From positions 15,800,193 through 15,864,192 of the forward strand of contig NC_091012.1 in the NCBI RefSeq assembly GCF_041146395.1: a stretch of DNA of 64,000 nucleotides, given 5' to 3'. Source of the DNA: Eulemur rufifrons (taxonomy: Eukaryota; Chordata; Mammalia; Primates; Lemuridae). Positions 50,833-62,761 of the stretch are shown here, in pieces (positions within the stretch are counted from its first letter, which is position 1; every line of letters begins with the position of its first letter). The translations under genes were made by a program, and so were the position numbers. The notes below the pieces were generated by a model. That model made no database searches and was not told the origin of the DNA. It saw only the letters and a list, made by a program, of their open reading frames with translations.

Positions 50833-51891
50833 CAGTGATTCTCCGATTGTGGTGTGTCAACCTCTGGAGATCCCCTAAACCCTTTTCCAGGAGGCCCATA
50901 AGGTCAAAACTGTTCTTATAAGAATGACAAGACATTGCCTGCTTATTCACTGACATTTGCAATGACTGTATAAAAGTATACATGGGTAAAACTGTTGGTT
51001 TCTCAGCATGAATCAAGGCAGTGGTACCAAGTTACACTAGTCATTCTATTCTTCACTCCCCCTTGCAGGGGAAAAAAAAAAGCCTGCTTTATTTAAGAAT
51101 GTCCTTTATGAATTAGTAAAAGTTAATGGTGTTATTAAATCTTGACCTTTTTAATATTCGGAATAAGTGAAATGTTCACTTAAAGCACTCCTGCATGCTG
51201 CAGCATGGCTGTGTTAAGCAAAAGTGCTTGTGATTAAATTCTGAGCGGAACAAGCCACTTTTTTCAGAGAACACCATTTTTGTTTGAAAGTACAACCGAC
51301 TTTTATTCTCAGAAATGAACAAGGTGAGACTTTCACTTCAAGGAAAATAACAAGCATTTGTTGCCAATAATAAAACTCAAACTTTTAAGCAAAAAATAGT
51401 ACTAAGATTACAGTAGAAGGAAAACTTATACCATCTACTGTGAACCTGACTGCTTTTCAATATGTAATGTTTTTATAAGATTGGTGCCAATAATAACAAA
51501 AGCAAATCTTTCCTCCAACTGAGAGGAAAATATTCATTTATTGTGCAATATAGATTAATGAGTATTAATGTCACAAATGCATTCATATGCAAAACTCCAT
51601 TGCAACTAAGGAACTAGGACTTGTGGAGTTTTGTTGTAGTATTAAAAAAAACCCACAATCATCTGAAAGCTTTAAAAATACACCTTTATCCCAACTATAT
51701 ATTTGCATGAGGCTAGGTCATCATCTTATTGTCTCTTCAAAACAAATTGCAAAGACAGATATGAGAATCCAGCTGTCTTCTAGTTAGCCAGACACTAGAG
51801 ATTTGCAAAAAATGTAAATAAAACACACTTTTTACCAATGTTTTTGTTGCAGAAGAAGAGTTATTTTGGTGAAAAATATTATTTATGTTAA
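50833..51891. mobile_element. hAT-superfamily DNA transposon remnant, about 1 kb
   Basis: Begins with ccagtgattctccgattgtggtgtgtcaacc ... ggaggcccataaggtcaaaactgttct and ends with tatgagaatccagctgtcttctagttagccagacac. These are the two ends of a family of mammalian hAT elements, with AT-rich diverged sequence between them. No transposase frame remains. Orientation and subfamily are uncertain. Confidence 0.6.
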
Positions 51892-52073
51892 CAATGTGGT
51901 TGTCAGTTATGGGTGATTTTGTCCCCCAGGGGACATTTTTTGTTGTCATAACCTGGGGGAAGTTACTGCTGGCTCCTAGTGGTGCTTCTCAACATTCTAC
52001 AATGCACAGGACACATTCCACAACAAAGAATTATCTAGCTGAAAATATCAAGGATCCCAAGGTTGAGAAAGCT
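51892..52073 (+). mobile_element. MER20-like hAT element
   Basis: Contains ggtgattttgtcccccaggggacattttttgttgtcataacctgggggaagttactgctggc, then cattctacaatgcacaggacac, caacaaagaattatctagctg and ggttgagaaa, the full order of the MER20 consensus as I remember it. It lies directly next to the preceding hAT remnant. Confidence 0.8.
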
Positions 52074-53325
52074 AAATTAAGCATATTTTTTAATTCTCAA
52101 TTTTAATTTCTAATACAGTAAATACCAATATAATTGACATGAAAAAATTACTGTTTGTGATCCTCAATAATTTAAGCAATAAAAGAATCTTAAGGACCAA
52201 CAAAGCTGCAAATGGTTTGCTTCAGTACTCTAGTAAGAACACTACAGCCTATGTCTATAGTTATGACCTACTACTAAACTTGATATCATGCAAAGTAATT
52301 AGCTGGAAAAACAAGACAGGTTAAAAATTTCACCTGTTATTTATGTGGTAATGTATTACTAAAGTCACAATGTGGAGGAAAAAAATATTTTTAACAACAT
52401 ATTTTATCATTTGTTATGTCTGAAGACAATTTTTAAAAAGTGGTAGGGGGAACATTTCCAGGGGCTCTACAATTCTCTACTTTAGAACAGTACTGTGTGG
52501 GCACTTTCCCCTTTGTTTTAATTCTTTGGCTTTTAGCAAAAATAGGGGAGCCAACATGCTAAGCAATATGCTGTTAGAAGACAGTTTTCTGTTGATTATT
52601 GGAATATATTAATTATTATTATTTTCCCTGTCATTTGCTCTTCTACCCATAGAATCTTTCATCCTGTGAAAGTTATATCTATTTGTACACATGCTTAAAT
52701 TTAAGTCATATAGCAATTTTGCTTATTTTAGGTTGTTAGGCCTTGAATTTCAGTTGATTTAGTTCACTATCACTTACCTTCCTGTTTTCCATTTTAGCTC
52801 TAAAAGTAAATAATGAAAGAGCTTTATACCAAATAAAAACATTTAATGTCGTTTTTGCAATAATTATTGAAAAATTTGTTAGTAAATATAAATGTGAAAA
52901 TATAAGTGCAAAACCAATGACAGATATAGCTATCCTGAAACAAGCAGTGTTAACAGTGCAGCATAATACTGCACAGGATAATATTAAGGGTAGCCATTTC
53001 CCAAATATTTTAAATGAAATATTAATGAACAGAGACAACTCACTCTGGTACTGTATTTCTCTTATCCACAGATGTTGTGTGTTAGAAAACAAAGGGTTCT
53101 CTTTGGTAAGTTATATGTTTCCATTTGCCCCCAATGTCTAAAATGAGGCTCAAAATAATAGAGGGAAGGCAAATCAGATTGTTAAAAGTAGGTCTATATA
53201 CTGTTAGCACTTTTTAAAAAGCCTGTAACATTATTAGCATATAAGATGGACACTTTTATTAATATAATGCTTCCAGCAGTTTTGTCTCCAAATTGATTTC
53301 AAAATCACAGAATTTGAAGTTATAA
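52074..53325. other. Unassigned sequence
   Basis: AT-rich sequence. A 118-codon minus-strand frame (53092-52736) is present but without a recognisable domain, and I do not support it as a gene. Confidence 0.35.
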
Positions 53326-53329
53326 GATG

Positions 53330-53430
53330 GAAAGGACCACCCAACCTCACAGGACATTTAAATCAACTCATTTTGCAGGTAAGGAAACCAAGGCTTAAAA
53401 CTGACCTGACCAAAGTCCCACCGATAGAAA
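53330..53430 (+). mobile_element. MIR-like SINE fragment
   Basis: Contains cattttgcaggtaaggaaaccaaggcttaaaactgacctgaccaaagtcccac, the MIR core wording (ttttacagatgaggaaactgaggc ... tgacttgcccaaggtcac) with substitutions. Confidence 0.5.
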
Positions 53431-53539
53431 CAGTGCATCCTCCTACATGCAAAGTAAGCAGAATTGTCCCTCCTTTACTGCACACAGAAATTATCTGAAG
53501 AAATTTAAAAACAGCCTGACTTTCAACTTGAGGCATTCT

Positions 53540-53680
53540 GACTTAGTTGGCATTGGATATGACTTGGGCATCAGAATTATTTTAAAGTTCCCAGGTGATG
53601 CCAATGTACAGCAAAGCTTGGGAATGATTGCTTTAGGGTTGAGATCAGAATCACCTGGGATGATTTTGTTCTTGTAATTC
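53540..53680 (+). mobile_element. MER5A-like hAT fragment
   Basis: Contains aaagttcccaggtgatgccaatg and agatcagaatcacctgggatg, both MER5A-type phrases. Termini are lost. Confidence 0.5.
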
Positions 53681-55272
53681 TGCCTCACATTCTTCCCCAT
53701 TTTCCTAAAGGGCTTGTGAGTGCCTAGACATGGAGGGAAGGTGGAGGTGGGAAGATGCATATTTGCAGATACGTATTTTGAAAAATGTTGCATAAGTGAT
53801 TCTAACGGCTCACCTCTCCTGCTGAGAACAAGCAATACTACCCCCTCACACGTTTTTCAAAATCTTTCCTAAAAGCCAATTTTCCCTGTTAATTTGCTCA
53901 AGAAACCTTTCTTTCACCAACAGTGAATATGTCATATGATCATTTCTAAAACTTAATGACAGCAAATTAAAACTTACTGTACTTCCAAAGGGAGATTTCT
54001 AAAAATTAGACTAAGTTAGGGAGGAAAAAAGCATAAAATGTACTTGTTTGAGCAAGGTTAATCTTTGAAACTACTTTTGTATTACATATGGAAACATCAG
54101 AATCATCTGAATTCAAAAAAAGTTGGGATTCTAGCCAAAGTAGAGTGGTTTTTACTCATAGAATTAGGGCCTTGTCTGAACAAAAGCATTTAGTGATTAC
54201 TTAATAAGGTACCAGAACCCACGACTTTGGGCAGAGTCAGGGTTCAGTTTTATCTGAAACACAATTTGATCATGACTATTGTTATAAGTGAGAGAGGAAA
54301 GTGACATTATTATGAGTGTAAACTTGCAATTTTTAATTAAATGTAGAAGTTACAGATAATTTAATTAGCAAAAAACTAGTACATTAGAAAGAAAATTAGT
54401 TTATAAGCTAGTTATATTTTTTAACTGTAAAACTGGGGATAAAGACATTGATATTCTAAAGTAGCATTTTCCAAACTGTATTCTGAAAATCAACACTTGG
54501 AATCCAACGTGTCAATAATGTTCAAAAGACAACCCAATGGGGCTTATTTTTGTTGTTAATGCCTTTTCAATAAACTTGAATGGTTCATCTTAGGGTGTTT
54601 TGAAAGTATATCTGTGATTGTACACCTCAAATGTGCTCATGCTTGATTAGGTATATTTCAATGCAGACACATTGGGCTGCCAATGTAAGACAAGCTGTTC
54701 CTTCTTCCAAGAATACTTTCCAAAGTAGTGTGCATTACTTCAGGTCTATAATTCCTAAAGAACTATTTTTTTCTTCAGAAACTTGCAATAAAAAACACCT
54801 CTCCTTTTCATTATGTTCAACATTATCTTAAGGTAAATGCATCACATAAAGAGCTACACTTTTTCTGGAATTGCTTATTTGGTAACTGGCTTTCCCTTCC
54901 TCTACACAGTCTAAGATTAAAACAGAAATTGAAAATTCATAGTTAGGCCCTTGAAAATTAATATATAATTGATATCAATTTCTCAAACTGATCCCTGGAA
55001 AAGCAGCACCAAATGGCTGAAATGACTGAAGATGGCTGGGATGCTTTTAGTATAAGGGGGTCTGTCACTCTGCCCTTGGCAGCCTAGTTGTACTCACTAT
55101 TTTACTGTTGTTCTATGGTTAGGCTGGTTGACTGTGTTGTTTTCTAGACACAACATTGAGCATGAGCTGTCCTTTCTAACAAGCTGCCCTGGAGATACCT
55201 GAAAGGAAAAAAGAAACAGAATAAAATGTCACAGTAAGTCAAACCTATAAATGTGTGTTTTTTTCTTTGGTT
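53681..55272. other. Unassigned sequence
   Basis: No supported gene. A faint DNA-transposon-like phrase (gtagcattttccaaactgtattctg) is near 54463. Confidence 0.35.
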
Positions 55273-55288
55273 AAAATGTCAAGTGATA

Positions 55289-56042
55289 ATGGTAGTAATA
55301 TTCTTCAGGGAGTGGGGGGCCGGGGGGTGAAGTCACAACTAATGGGCATGAACATGGTGAGCATTGTAGAGGGGAAGGGTATGCCTCTAAACCTCACTTG
55401 GGTGAGGGAAAGACATAAAATATAACCAGAAGATATTTGCACTTCAGTGTTTATTGCAGCATTATTCACAAGGGCTAAAATGTGGAATCAGCTTAAGTGT
55501 TTATCAAGGGATGAATGGATAAGAAAGATGTGGTGTATGTACACAATGGAGTGTTATTTAGCCATGAAAAAGAAGGAAATTTTGTCATTTGCAGAAACAT
55601 GGATGGATCTGGAGGACATTACTTTAAGCGAAATAAGCCAGGCACAGAAAGACAAATATTTCATTTTCACACTCATATATGGGACCTAAAATTAATTGAT
55701 CTCATGGAGGTAGTGAATAGAATGGTGGTTACCAGAGATTGGCAAGGGTGGTGGGAAGGAGCAATGAAGAGGTGTTGGTTAATGGGTAATAGCGTTAAAT
55801 AGAAGGAAAAAGTTCTAGTATTCAATAGTGCAATAGGGCAACTATAGTTAACAACAACTTATTATATTTCAAAATAGCTAGAAGTCTTCAAATGTTCCCA
55901 ACATAAAGCAATGATAAATGTTTCAGGTAAATCATGTCCCAATTACCCTGATTTGATCATTATAGGTTATATGCTTGTATCAAAATATAACATGTACTCC
56001 ATGAATATGTACAATTATTATGTATCAATAAAAAATTTTTAA
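55289..56042 (+). mobile_element. Older L1 3' end (different subfamily from the young copies)
   Basis: Sense L1 with the last ORF2 codons (ATGGAGTGTTATTTAGCCATG) and a 3'UTR ending caataaaaaatttttaaaa. The 3' end differs from the GCTGAAATAA subfamily. A 16-bp target-site duplication with one mismatch (aaaatgtcaagtgata / aaaatgtcaaatgata) is at 55273-55288 and 56043-56058. Confidence 0.9.
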
Positions 56043-56277
56043 AAAATGTCAAATGATAAAGCATTAAGATATTTCTTATGCTCCAAAAACTGCCTGTTGT
56101 GGTATCTATGTGTGGCTCTATAGGAAACCTACTAAAGGCTCTTAACTTCCTCAGACAATGTTTAAAGAATGGGTTATAAAATGCTACCTTTGATATAATA
56201 CCTATAGTCAAATCCAGCAAGAATCTATTGTGAGTTCCATTTATAAATAATTTTAAAAGTTTAAAATAAGAGTTCAG

Positions 56278-57134
56278 GTACAAGTGCGGGGACACAGACC
56301 AGTGGAACAGAACAGAAAATCCAGATATGAAACCATCCTCATATAGCCATCTAATCTTTGACAAAGCAGACAAAAGCATACTCTGGGGAAAAGAATCCTT
56401 ATTCAATACATGGTGCTGGGAAAACTGGATAGCCACATGTAGAAGACTGAAACAGGACCCACAGCTTTCAACCCTCACAAAAATCAAATCACGGTGGATA
56501 ACAGACTTAAACCTTAGGTGTGAAACTACTAGAATTCTAGAAGAAAATGTGGGAAAGACTCTTATAGACATTGGCCTAGGCAAAGAATTTATGAAGAAGA
56601 CCCCTAAGGCAATCACAGCAATAACAAAAATAAACAAATGTGACCTGATTAAATTAAAAAGCTTCTGCACGGCCAAAGAAGCAGTCACGAGAGCAAACAG
56701 GTAACCTACAAAATGAGAAAAAATTTTTGCATGCTACACATCCGACAAAGGGCTGATAAATAGAATCTATTCAGAACTGAGGAAAATCAGCAAGAAAAAA
56801 TCAAACAACCCTATCAAAAAGTGGGCAAAGGACATGAATAGATATTTTTCAAAAGAAGATAGAAGAATGGCCAAGAAACATATCAAAAAATGCTCAACAC
56901 CTCTAATCTTCAGGGAAATGCAAATCAAAACTACAATGAGATATCACTTAACTCCAGTGAGAATGGCCTTTATCAAAAAGTCCAAAAACAATAAAGGTTG
57001 GCGTGAATGCGGAAAGATGAGAACACTCATACACTGCTGGTGGGACTGCAAACTAGTGCAACCCCTGTGGAAAGTAATATGGAGATACCTTAAACAGATA
57101 CAAGTAGAACAACCATTTGATCCAGCAATCCTAT
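56278..57134 (+). mobile_element. Young L1, 5' portion of a copy split by a provirus
   Basis: Sense ORF2 3' region. Two fairly long frames remain (56327-56704; 56834-57298, the latter running into the provirus). It stops at ccagcaatcctat and resumes at 63282. The outer duplication aagagttcag at 56268-56277 and 63805-63814 shows both parts are one insertion. Confidence 0.95.
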
Positions 57135-57630
57135 TGTTGTGGCCCGATTACAGAACGGGGGATGAACACATAAACATAAATACAGACACACGAATAAACA
57201 CACAGACACACATAGACGGCAAAGACTGCAGTACAGTAATGCACCAGTCGCTTTATTTTTATACTCCTTTTGTTCAGCAGCTACTTCCTGGTACATGACT
57301 ATCTTCAGAGTCCAGAGGTGACATGTTCCATTTCTTATGGAAATTGCTCAAGGGAAGGCAGTTTGCATCTTAACCTTTGGCCCTCATTACCTGCGTGCAG
57401 GACAATGACACACACCTTTGCTATTTGCCATAGGAAACAGTTTGTCTATTTCAATAGGCCATTGACCTTTAGCTCCGAGAAGCATTCAGTAGTCAATGGA
57501 CCCTGACCAGACCCATTGACTTCTGGCCTCAAGGAGCGTTCTGGACCCATTGACCTTTGGACCCAAGAAGCATGTCCAGCTTCGCTGACTCTGAGCTCAA
57601 GCCAATTCTTGCTCAGGGACAATCCCTACA
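57135..57630 (-). repeat. 3' LTR of the provirus
   Basis: In viral sense it begins TGTAGGGATTG (57630) and ends GGCCACAACA (57135). It carries TATAAAAATAAAG near 57257-57269, where a TATA-like box and an AATAAA overlap. About 93% alike to the other LTR by hand count (about 35 differences). Confidence 0.92.
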
Positions 57631-57647
57631 TCTCCCCCTTTTCTTTT
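57631..57647 (-). promoter_or_regulatory. Polypurine tract
   Basis: Viral sense AAAAGAAAAGGGGGAGA immediately before the 3' LTR, the expected site for plus-strand priming. Confidence 0.85.
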
Positions 57648-57956
57648 AAGTTTGAGATCCAATATGCTCAAAGACCCTCATGATATTTTGATTATGTTGG
57701 TTGATTTTTATTTTTTGGTAGTGTCAGCATCTGTAGACTGAAAACAGGCAAAGAATAAAGACTATTAAAATTCTGGCATTAATTCCTATGTTATTAAGGA
57801 AAGATTTAAAAGTTGTTAAACAATTAGCTTGTGACAGGCCATTTGCCAAACCTTGAAAAAAATCTTGTTCATTAAATTCTGGCAAATTTTCCTGGAATGT
57901 ACTGGTTATTTCTTATTCTAGGCTTTGTAAATCAGCCATCAGGTTATGCCCTCCAG

Positions 57957-58316
57957 CTAGCAGTTGGCGTAGAACTCACAAATGTTTGCTACTGTTAAAA
58001 GGAATAGGTGTAACACAAAACCTAGAAGAATTCCAATCACAATGCAAAAATGACTGAGTGGCTGGACTTGAATTTGATCTCCTAGCCATTGAACAGTATT
58101 TTGTAAGTGCAAGATTTCTCCTTCTAAACGGCTATCAATTTCCTGTTGGTGTTGCCACAGTCTGTGGGAGTCTTCATGCCACTTACGGATGAAGTCAGCG
58201 GTTTGAACAGATTGTTGCAATGCTACTCCTGCTGTAGCAGCTGTGGCAGCTATAGATATTAATCTTGCCACAACGGCAATTATAAAACTGGTAGCTGTCT
58301 TAACTTGGTGGCTCAA
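57957..58316 (-). pseudogene. env: Proviral env, transmembrane subunit remnant
   Basis: A 119-codon frame. It contains an Ala/Thr-rich hydrophobic fusion-peptide-like region at its start (about residues 10-35), a helical segment with DFIRKWHEDSHRLWQHQQ, then LQNTVQWLGDQIQ, followed by a hydrophobic membrane segment (CIVIGILLGFVLHLFLL). This order is typical of class II retroviral TM proteins. The ectodomain Cys motif and membrane-proximal part are shortened. Not functional as it stands. Confidence 0.8.
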
Positions 58317-58401
58317 GGAAGTTATTTTGTTTAAAAAGGTGGTAATTAAGGCAGATTAACTCCAAGGCCAGGATAAATTAACTGGAATCCAAAGCTCTGT
58401 C

Positions 58402-58860
58402 CTAGCCCTTAAAACATATAAATTTGAAGTTAGCCCATGAAGAGCGGTTAAGGCAGGTATATAAAGAGCAATTATTAAGACAGGAGATATTTCCTGTGGA
58501 CTCATTCCATTGAACAGAACCTAGCACTAGCAAATAAGGATAGGGCACATAAGCCAATAAAGGCTGAGAAACATTAGTTGGCGGAACTGCGCATGTCATT
58601 CCCAGTGTTGGTCCCCTGGCTTGCACAGTCAGATTCTCAAATTCCTTGAGGAAGTCCTCGGTCCTGATCCTCTTTGCCATACCGCCACTTAAGACAACAA
58701 GTGGGAACCCACTCACAGCCCTGTCCTGTGGAGACATATGCTTAGCCCCGACCTCACTGTAGAACCTCTCCCTCCTTCCATTCTCCATTAGGTGTGGACA
58801 CGTACACAGGATCACAAATGTTAGGCAGGGGAGAGGACGAGGTCGTGAAATGATGTTCTG
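58402..58860 (-). pseudogene. env: Proviral env, surface subunit remnant (truncated)
   Basis: A 137-codon frame (58815-58402) with a Pro/Cys-rich part and Asn-linked glycosylation sites (NVS, NES, NIS, NCS, NRS), as in a retroviral surface protein. It is followed by a stop and a short gap before the TM frame. Together the env remnants span about 0.9 kb, less than half the usual length, so most of the surface subunit is missing. Confidence 0.65.
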
Positions 58861-58879
58861 CTGCAGAAGAATTCAAAGT

Positions 58880-59785
58880 CTACCAATGATTTAAAAAATT
58901 AAGGGTAAAGAGTGCTCTTAATAGATGATGATGAAGAGACTCAGGGACTCCCCCTTTTTGTTTTTGTAATTGAAGCTTTAGGGTGCAATTGGCCCGTTCA
59001 ATGATGGCTTGACCCTGACTGTTAAAGGGAATTCCAGTAACATGGCATATGGAATATAGCTGAAGGAAGGAAGCAAGTTTATTAGAAGTGTAGGCAGGGG
59101 CATTGCCCATTTTAAGTATAGCCGGAAGGCCCATCACTGCAAAACAAGAATATAGATGAGTGATAACAGCATCAGCTTTTTCAGAACTTTGAGCAGTAGC
59201 CCACTGAAAGTGAGAATGAGTATCAATAGTATGGTGAACATAATGAAAATGGCCAAAAAATGTAACATAAGTAACATCCATCTGCCAAATATGATTGCAG
59301 TTTAAGCCTCGTGGATTACAACCTGGCGGTAAAGAAGGAAGGGTTAAAGGCACACAAGAAGCACAAGAACATACAATAGGATGAGCTTGTTTATGCATAA
59401 GAGAAAAGCGGTGTTGAAGTCCTTTCACGTTAGTGTGATGGAGGTCATGTTCTTGTGAAGCCTGTTGAATAGAGGCTACCAGTAAAGAGTCAATGTTTTC
59501 GTTACCCTTGGACAATGGCCCAGGGAGTCCGGAATGTGATCGAATGTGGACAATAAAAACAGGATGATAATGCATACGAAGGAGTGCCTGAAAATGGGTA
59601 AACAAATGTTGTAATGTAGTTTGGGGATTAGGAGGCAGTGAGGCAGTAGGAAGATGAGAAGTAACATAAACAGCATACTGTGAGTCACTAACAATGTTAA
59701 TGGGTTTAGCAGAAAAATCTTGTAGAACAAGGCAGATAGCATAAGGATCACTCTGTTGCAATGATGGAAAAGGAGAGATAACAAC
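58880..59785 (-). pseudogene. pol: Proviral pol: RNase H end and integrase
   Basis: A 293-codon frame (59761-58880) covers the end of RNase H (INIVSDSQYAVYVTSHL) and much of integrase. The HHCC zinc site is visible (HHTNV..H..C..C), followed by the catalytic core. The first catalytic Asp lies in WQMDVTY. The second, normally in a DN.PAYTS motif, is replaced by Gly (KMGNAPAYTS). The Glu is present (AIIERAN). The frame ends before the C-terminal domain is complete. The Asp change alone would disable integration. Confidence 0.88.
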
Positions 59786-59834
59786 CTTTTGGCCTATTGT
59801 GCTCCAGTAACTGGCCTTACGAGAACTTGAAGCA

Positions 59835-61200
59835 TCAGTAAAAAAAAAGTGGTTCCTTGTAGATGGCTAGAAACAATGGGAGAAAGAGGAAGAATGGAGT
59901 GAGTTTGCAAAAAAAAAAAATATATAACTTATGTGGGGGGTAATGATTGTCAAAAGTCCCAACGTAATCTGCACAGGCCACCTGCCAAACAGTGGAAAAC
60001 TCAAAGTTAATTTGAATATCTTTAGAACTCAAATTAGTAACAATTCGGCAGGGGTCCATTCCTGAGAGTTGACAACAGCGCCGACGTCCTCGAGTAATTA
60101 GTTGTGTTAGTTTTTCCACATAAAGCAAAAGCCTTTTGTTTTGTTGGTTAGGGAGAAATATCCACTCAAGAATTCCATGCAACTGCTCCAAACAACCTGA
60201 AGGGGAGTGAAACGTATGGAAAAGAAAAAGAGTTATGGGAAGAGAAGGGTTGAGAAACGTAAGGAAACCAGAGCTTAAGCATTGCTCCACAAACTGCAAC
60301 TCAGCTTCAGCCTGAGGATTGAGACAACCAGGGCTGTTGAGAGCAGAATCGCCTTCTAAAATAGCAAACAAATGTTGTAAAGCATAAGTGGGTATACCAA
60401 GTGAAGGCCGAAGCCAATTAATATCTCCTAACAGTTTTTGGAAGTCATTTAGCATTTTTAAATTATCTCTCCGAATTTGTAACTTTTGTGGTTATATTTG
60501 GGATTCTGAAAGACAATACCCTAAGTAGTTGAAAGATGAAGTATCCTGAACCTTCTCAGGGGCAATTATTAAATTATAGAGTTTGAGACACTCCTTAAGA
60601 TCTACAAAGGCTGCATCCCGCACCTCTCGAGAGGGTGCTGCAAGAATATCATCCATATAATGATAGAGTACAATTTGCGGGTGCCGTGCACGAACGGGAT
60701 TAACGGCACGATCAACAAATTCCTGACATAGTGTAGGACTGTTTAACATCCCCTGAGGAAGCACCCTCCACTGATAATGCTCAGTAGGGCGGCCATTATT
60801 ATATTCTGGGATGGTAAAAGCAAAACGCTCACAATCTAAAGACTGCAAAGGAATGGTGAAAAAACAATCCTTAAGATTAATGACCATCAAAGACCAGCCA
60901 GTGGGAATCATAGAGGCCAGAGGCAAACCGGGCTGTAAATGGCCCAATAGGTTGGATACATTTGTTAATTTCCCAGAGATCTGTGAGAAATCACCATTTT
61001 CCAGATTTCTTTTTGATAACAAAAACAGGAGAATTCCAAGGAGAGGTAGAGGGCTCAATATGACCGGCAGCAAGCTGCTCAGCTACTAAAGACTTTAGCG
61101 CCTCGAGCTTTTCTTTTGTAAGAGGCCACTGCTCAATCCATACAGGCTTATCTGTATTCCACCACAGGGGGAGGGCTTGAGGAATTTCTTGAGCAGTGGC
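59835..61200 (-). pseudogene. pol: Proviral pol: reverse transcriptase
   Basis: Two main frames, 61073-60492 and 60455-59835, with N-terminal residues in another frame up to about 61200. The finger/palm region is recognised by the LPQGM and YMDDILAA motifs (60680-60650), the catalytic pair being intact. The second frame covers the thumb/connection (INWLRPSLGIPTYALQHLF). At least two frame breaks and a stop separate them, so no complete enzyme can be made. Confidence 0.9.
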
Positions 61201-61202
61201 AA

Positions 61203-61600
61203 TTAGTTTAAAGAATCCTGTGCATCAGGATGTTGGACGGGGTTGTAACCCATCTTTAGCATCATATTTTTATCATTAGGTGATAAGTGAGGGATAGTCA
61301 CAAATGGCCCAAACTGATGTAACAGATCTCGACGCCATAAATTCACAGCAATATCAGTAATATAAAACTTCAAAGAAGCTTGTTGGCCTTCAGGTCCTAA
61401 ACAATCATAAACATCTTTACTGCGGAACATGCATTGAGCCTGTCCCAATCCAGACAGCACAGTAGGAACTGCAACTTTGAGCCAGTCAGGGGGCCACTGA
61501 GCAAGACAAATGATAGAAACATCAGCCCCTGTATCCACTAAACCCTCAAAAGTACGACCACCAATGGTGAGAGAGAGAACAGGTCGAGTATGTTGAATAA
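61203..61600 (-). pseudogene. pro: Proviral aspartic protease
   Basis: The active-site triad motif DTGADVS is intact, preceded by TIGGRTFEGL and followed by a glycine-rich flap-like region and GRRD-type sequence (WRRDLL, typically GRDLL). A downstream G-patch-like tail may be present. It starts upstream of the first ATG, as expected for a gene read by ribosomal frameshift from gag. Confidence 0.8.
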
Positions 61601-61619
61601 GAGTCCCCCAAAAACTTTA

Positions 61620-62240
61620 GTTCTGGCACTGCCGAAACTCCCTTTACACTCAATGTTACGAGTAGGGAAGGAGACATATGGGAACAGCATTCCTCCTGAA
61701 GGAAGATGCAGGTCCCTCCTTTTTCAGCTCAGTAGATCTAGCATCAAAACACTTGTGCGGTTTCATTAAGAGCAAACCAGTATTTCAAGAATACCTTGTG
61801 ATTTTAACTAAACCTTTCTTTCTTTAATTATTGCTGACTCAACCATACACAAAATTCTTTCATAACCAGCCATTCTGTTCCAGGACAAAAAGTTACTACA
61901 CAAGATCTTTCTCCACACAAATTATTCTTTCGCTGATTTTTCTTAACAAAAATACATTTCCATGTTCATAGCCTTTCTACGTCTCTTTTTCACCTTACCA
62001 GTTACCTTCTGTCTTGGTTTTATTTTTCCCTCTAAATCCAGGCTTGAATCAATTTCTAAACAACCTCTGAATTAGACAAAATTATACACATAATTTAAAA
62101 GAAAAAGGGGAAATCATCATCTGGCCCTTGGGTAAGAGGAATTCAAAAATTTCATCCCACTAGAGGGGCAGAAGGCCAAACTGGATAAGCTTAAAAAGGT
62201 AAAGGGCCTGGAGTCACCTTCTTCTTTTTAAGCAAAGAAA
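61620..62240 (-). other. AT-rich non-coding segment where central gag should be
   Basis: Between the gag N-terminal frame and protease, where capsid and nucleocapsid coding sequence (major homology region, CCHC knuckles) would lie, there is about 0.6 kb of AT-rich sequence with no usable frame and no recognisable motif. It may be a recombined segment, another insertion or very decayed gag. Confidence 0.55.
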
Positions 62241-62678
62241 TTAATTTTTTATATCTGCATGAGTAGGCAATTTATCAGGAGGATCTTTATCTGGTGGCTC
62301 CTCTCCATCCCCGAACTCTTCGGGGGAAGGGGCCCGGGAGGGCAAGGGCTCCTTTTCGGGTTCTTCACCCACATAATCTTTTTCTGATTCTGTCTGCAGC
62401 AAGCATAATGCCTGAGTAATTGCACTGCAGATGGTCCAAACTTTTAAATCAATAGTTTCACCTTTCTGATGGGCGACACGAAAAGCCTTAACTACTTGTT
62501 GCCAGCTATGAAGATTTAGTTGCACTTCTGACTGACATTGAAACCAATAACAATGTTTCTGTACCAGAGCAAATAATTGTTTTAAAGTACTTTCCTTCAC
62601 TTCCACTCCTACAGAGTGCAAAAGTCCCTGAATTAGCTTTCGATATTTACGCTCTGGTGCTGAGGGGCAATTCCCCAT
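62241..62678 (-). pseudogene. gag: Proviral gag, N-terminal (matrix) remnant
   Basis: Begins at ATG 62678 with MGNCPS, giving a Gly2 myristoylation signal, as in matrix proteins. A 145-codon frame continues with the matrix fold region and an acidic Pro/Glu-rich tail (EEPEKEPLPSRAPSPEE) and stops at 62241. A normal gag of this group is several times longer, so capsid and nucleocapsid are missing. Confidence 0.85.
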
Positions 62679-62705
62679 CTTATCCCGAAAGTCCCCTGTT
62701 GGATG

Positions 62706-62722
62706 CCACTTACCTATGGCCA
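62706..62722 (-). promoter_or_regulatory. Proviral leader splice donor
   Basis: Viral sense CCATAG|GTAAGTGG, a near-consensus donor between the 5' LTR and the gag ATG, in the place of the major donor for env mRNA. Confidence 0.7.
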
Positions 62723-62761
62723 AAGGGGTGCCTCTTTGGTCCCTCCGTTCTGAACGACACA

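Noticed and set aside
55960..56688. 242-codon minus-strand frame
   Set aside because: It is the antisense shadow of L1 ORF2 and runs into an unrelated older L1; no domain is visible.
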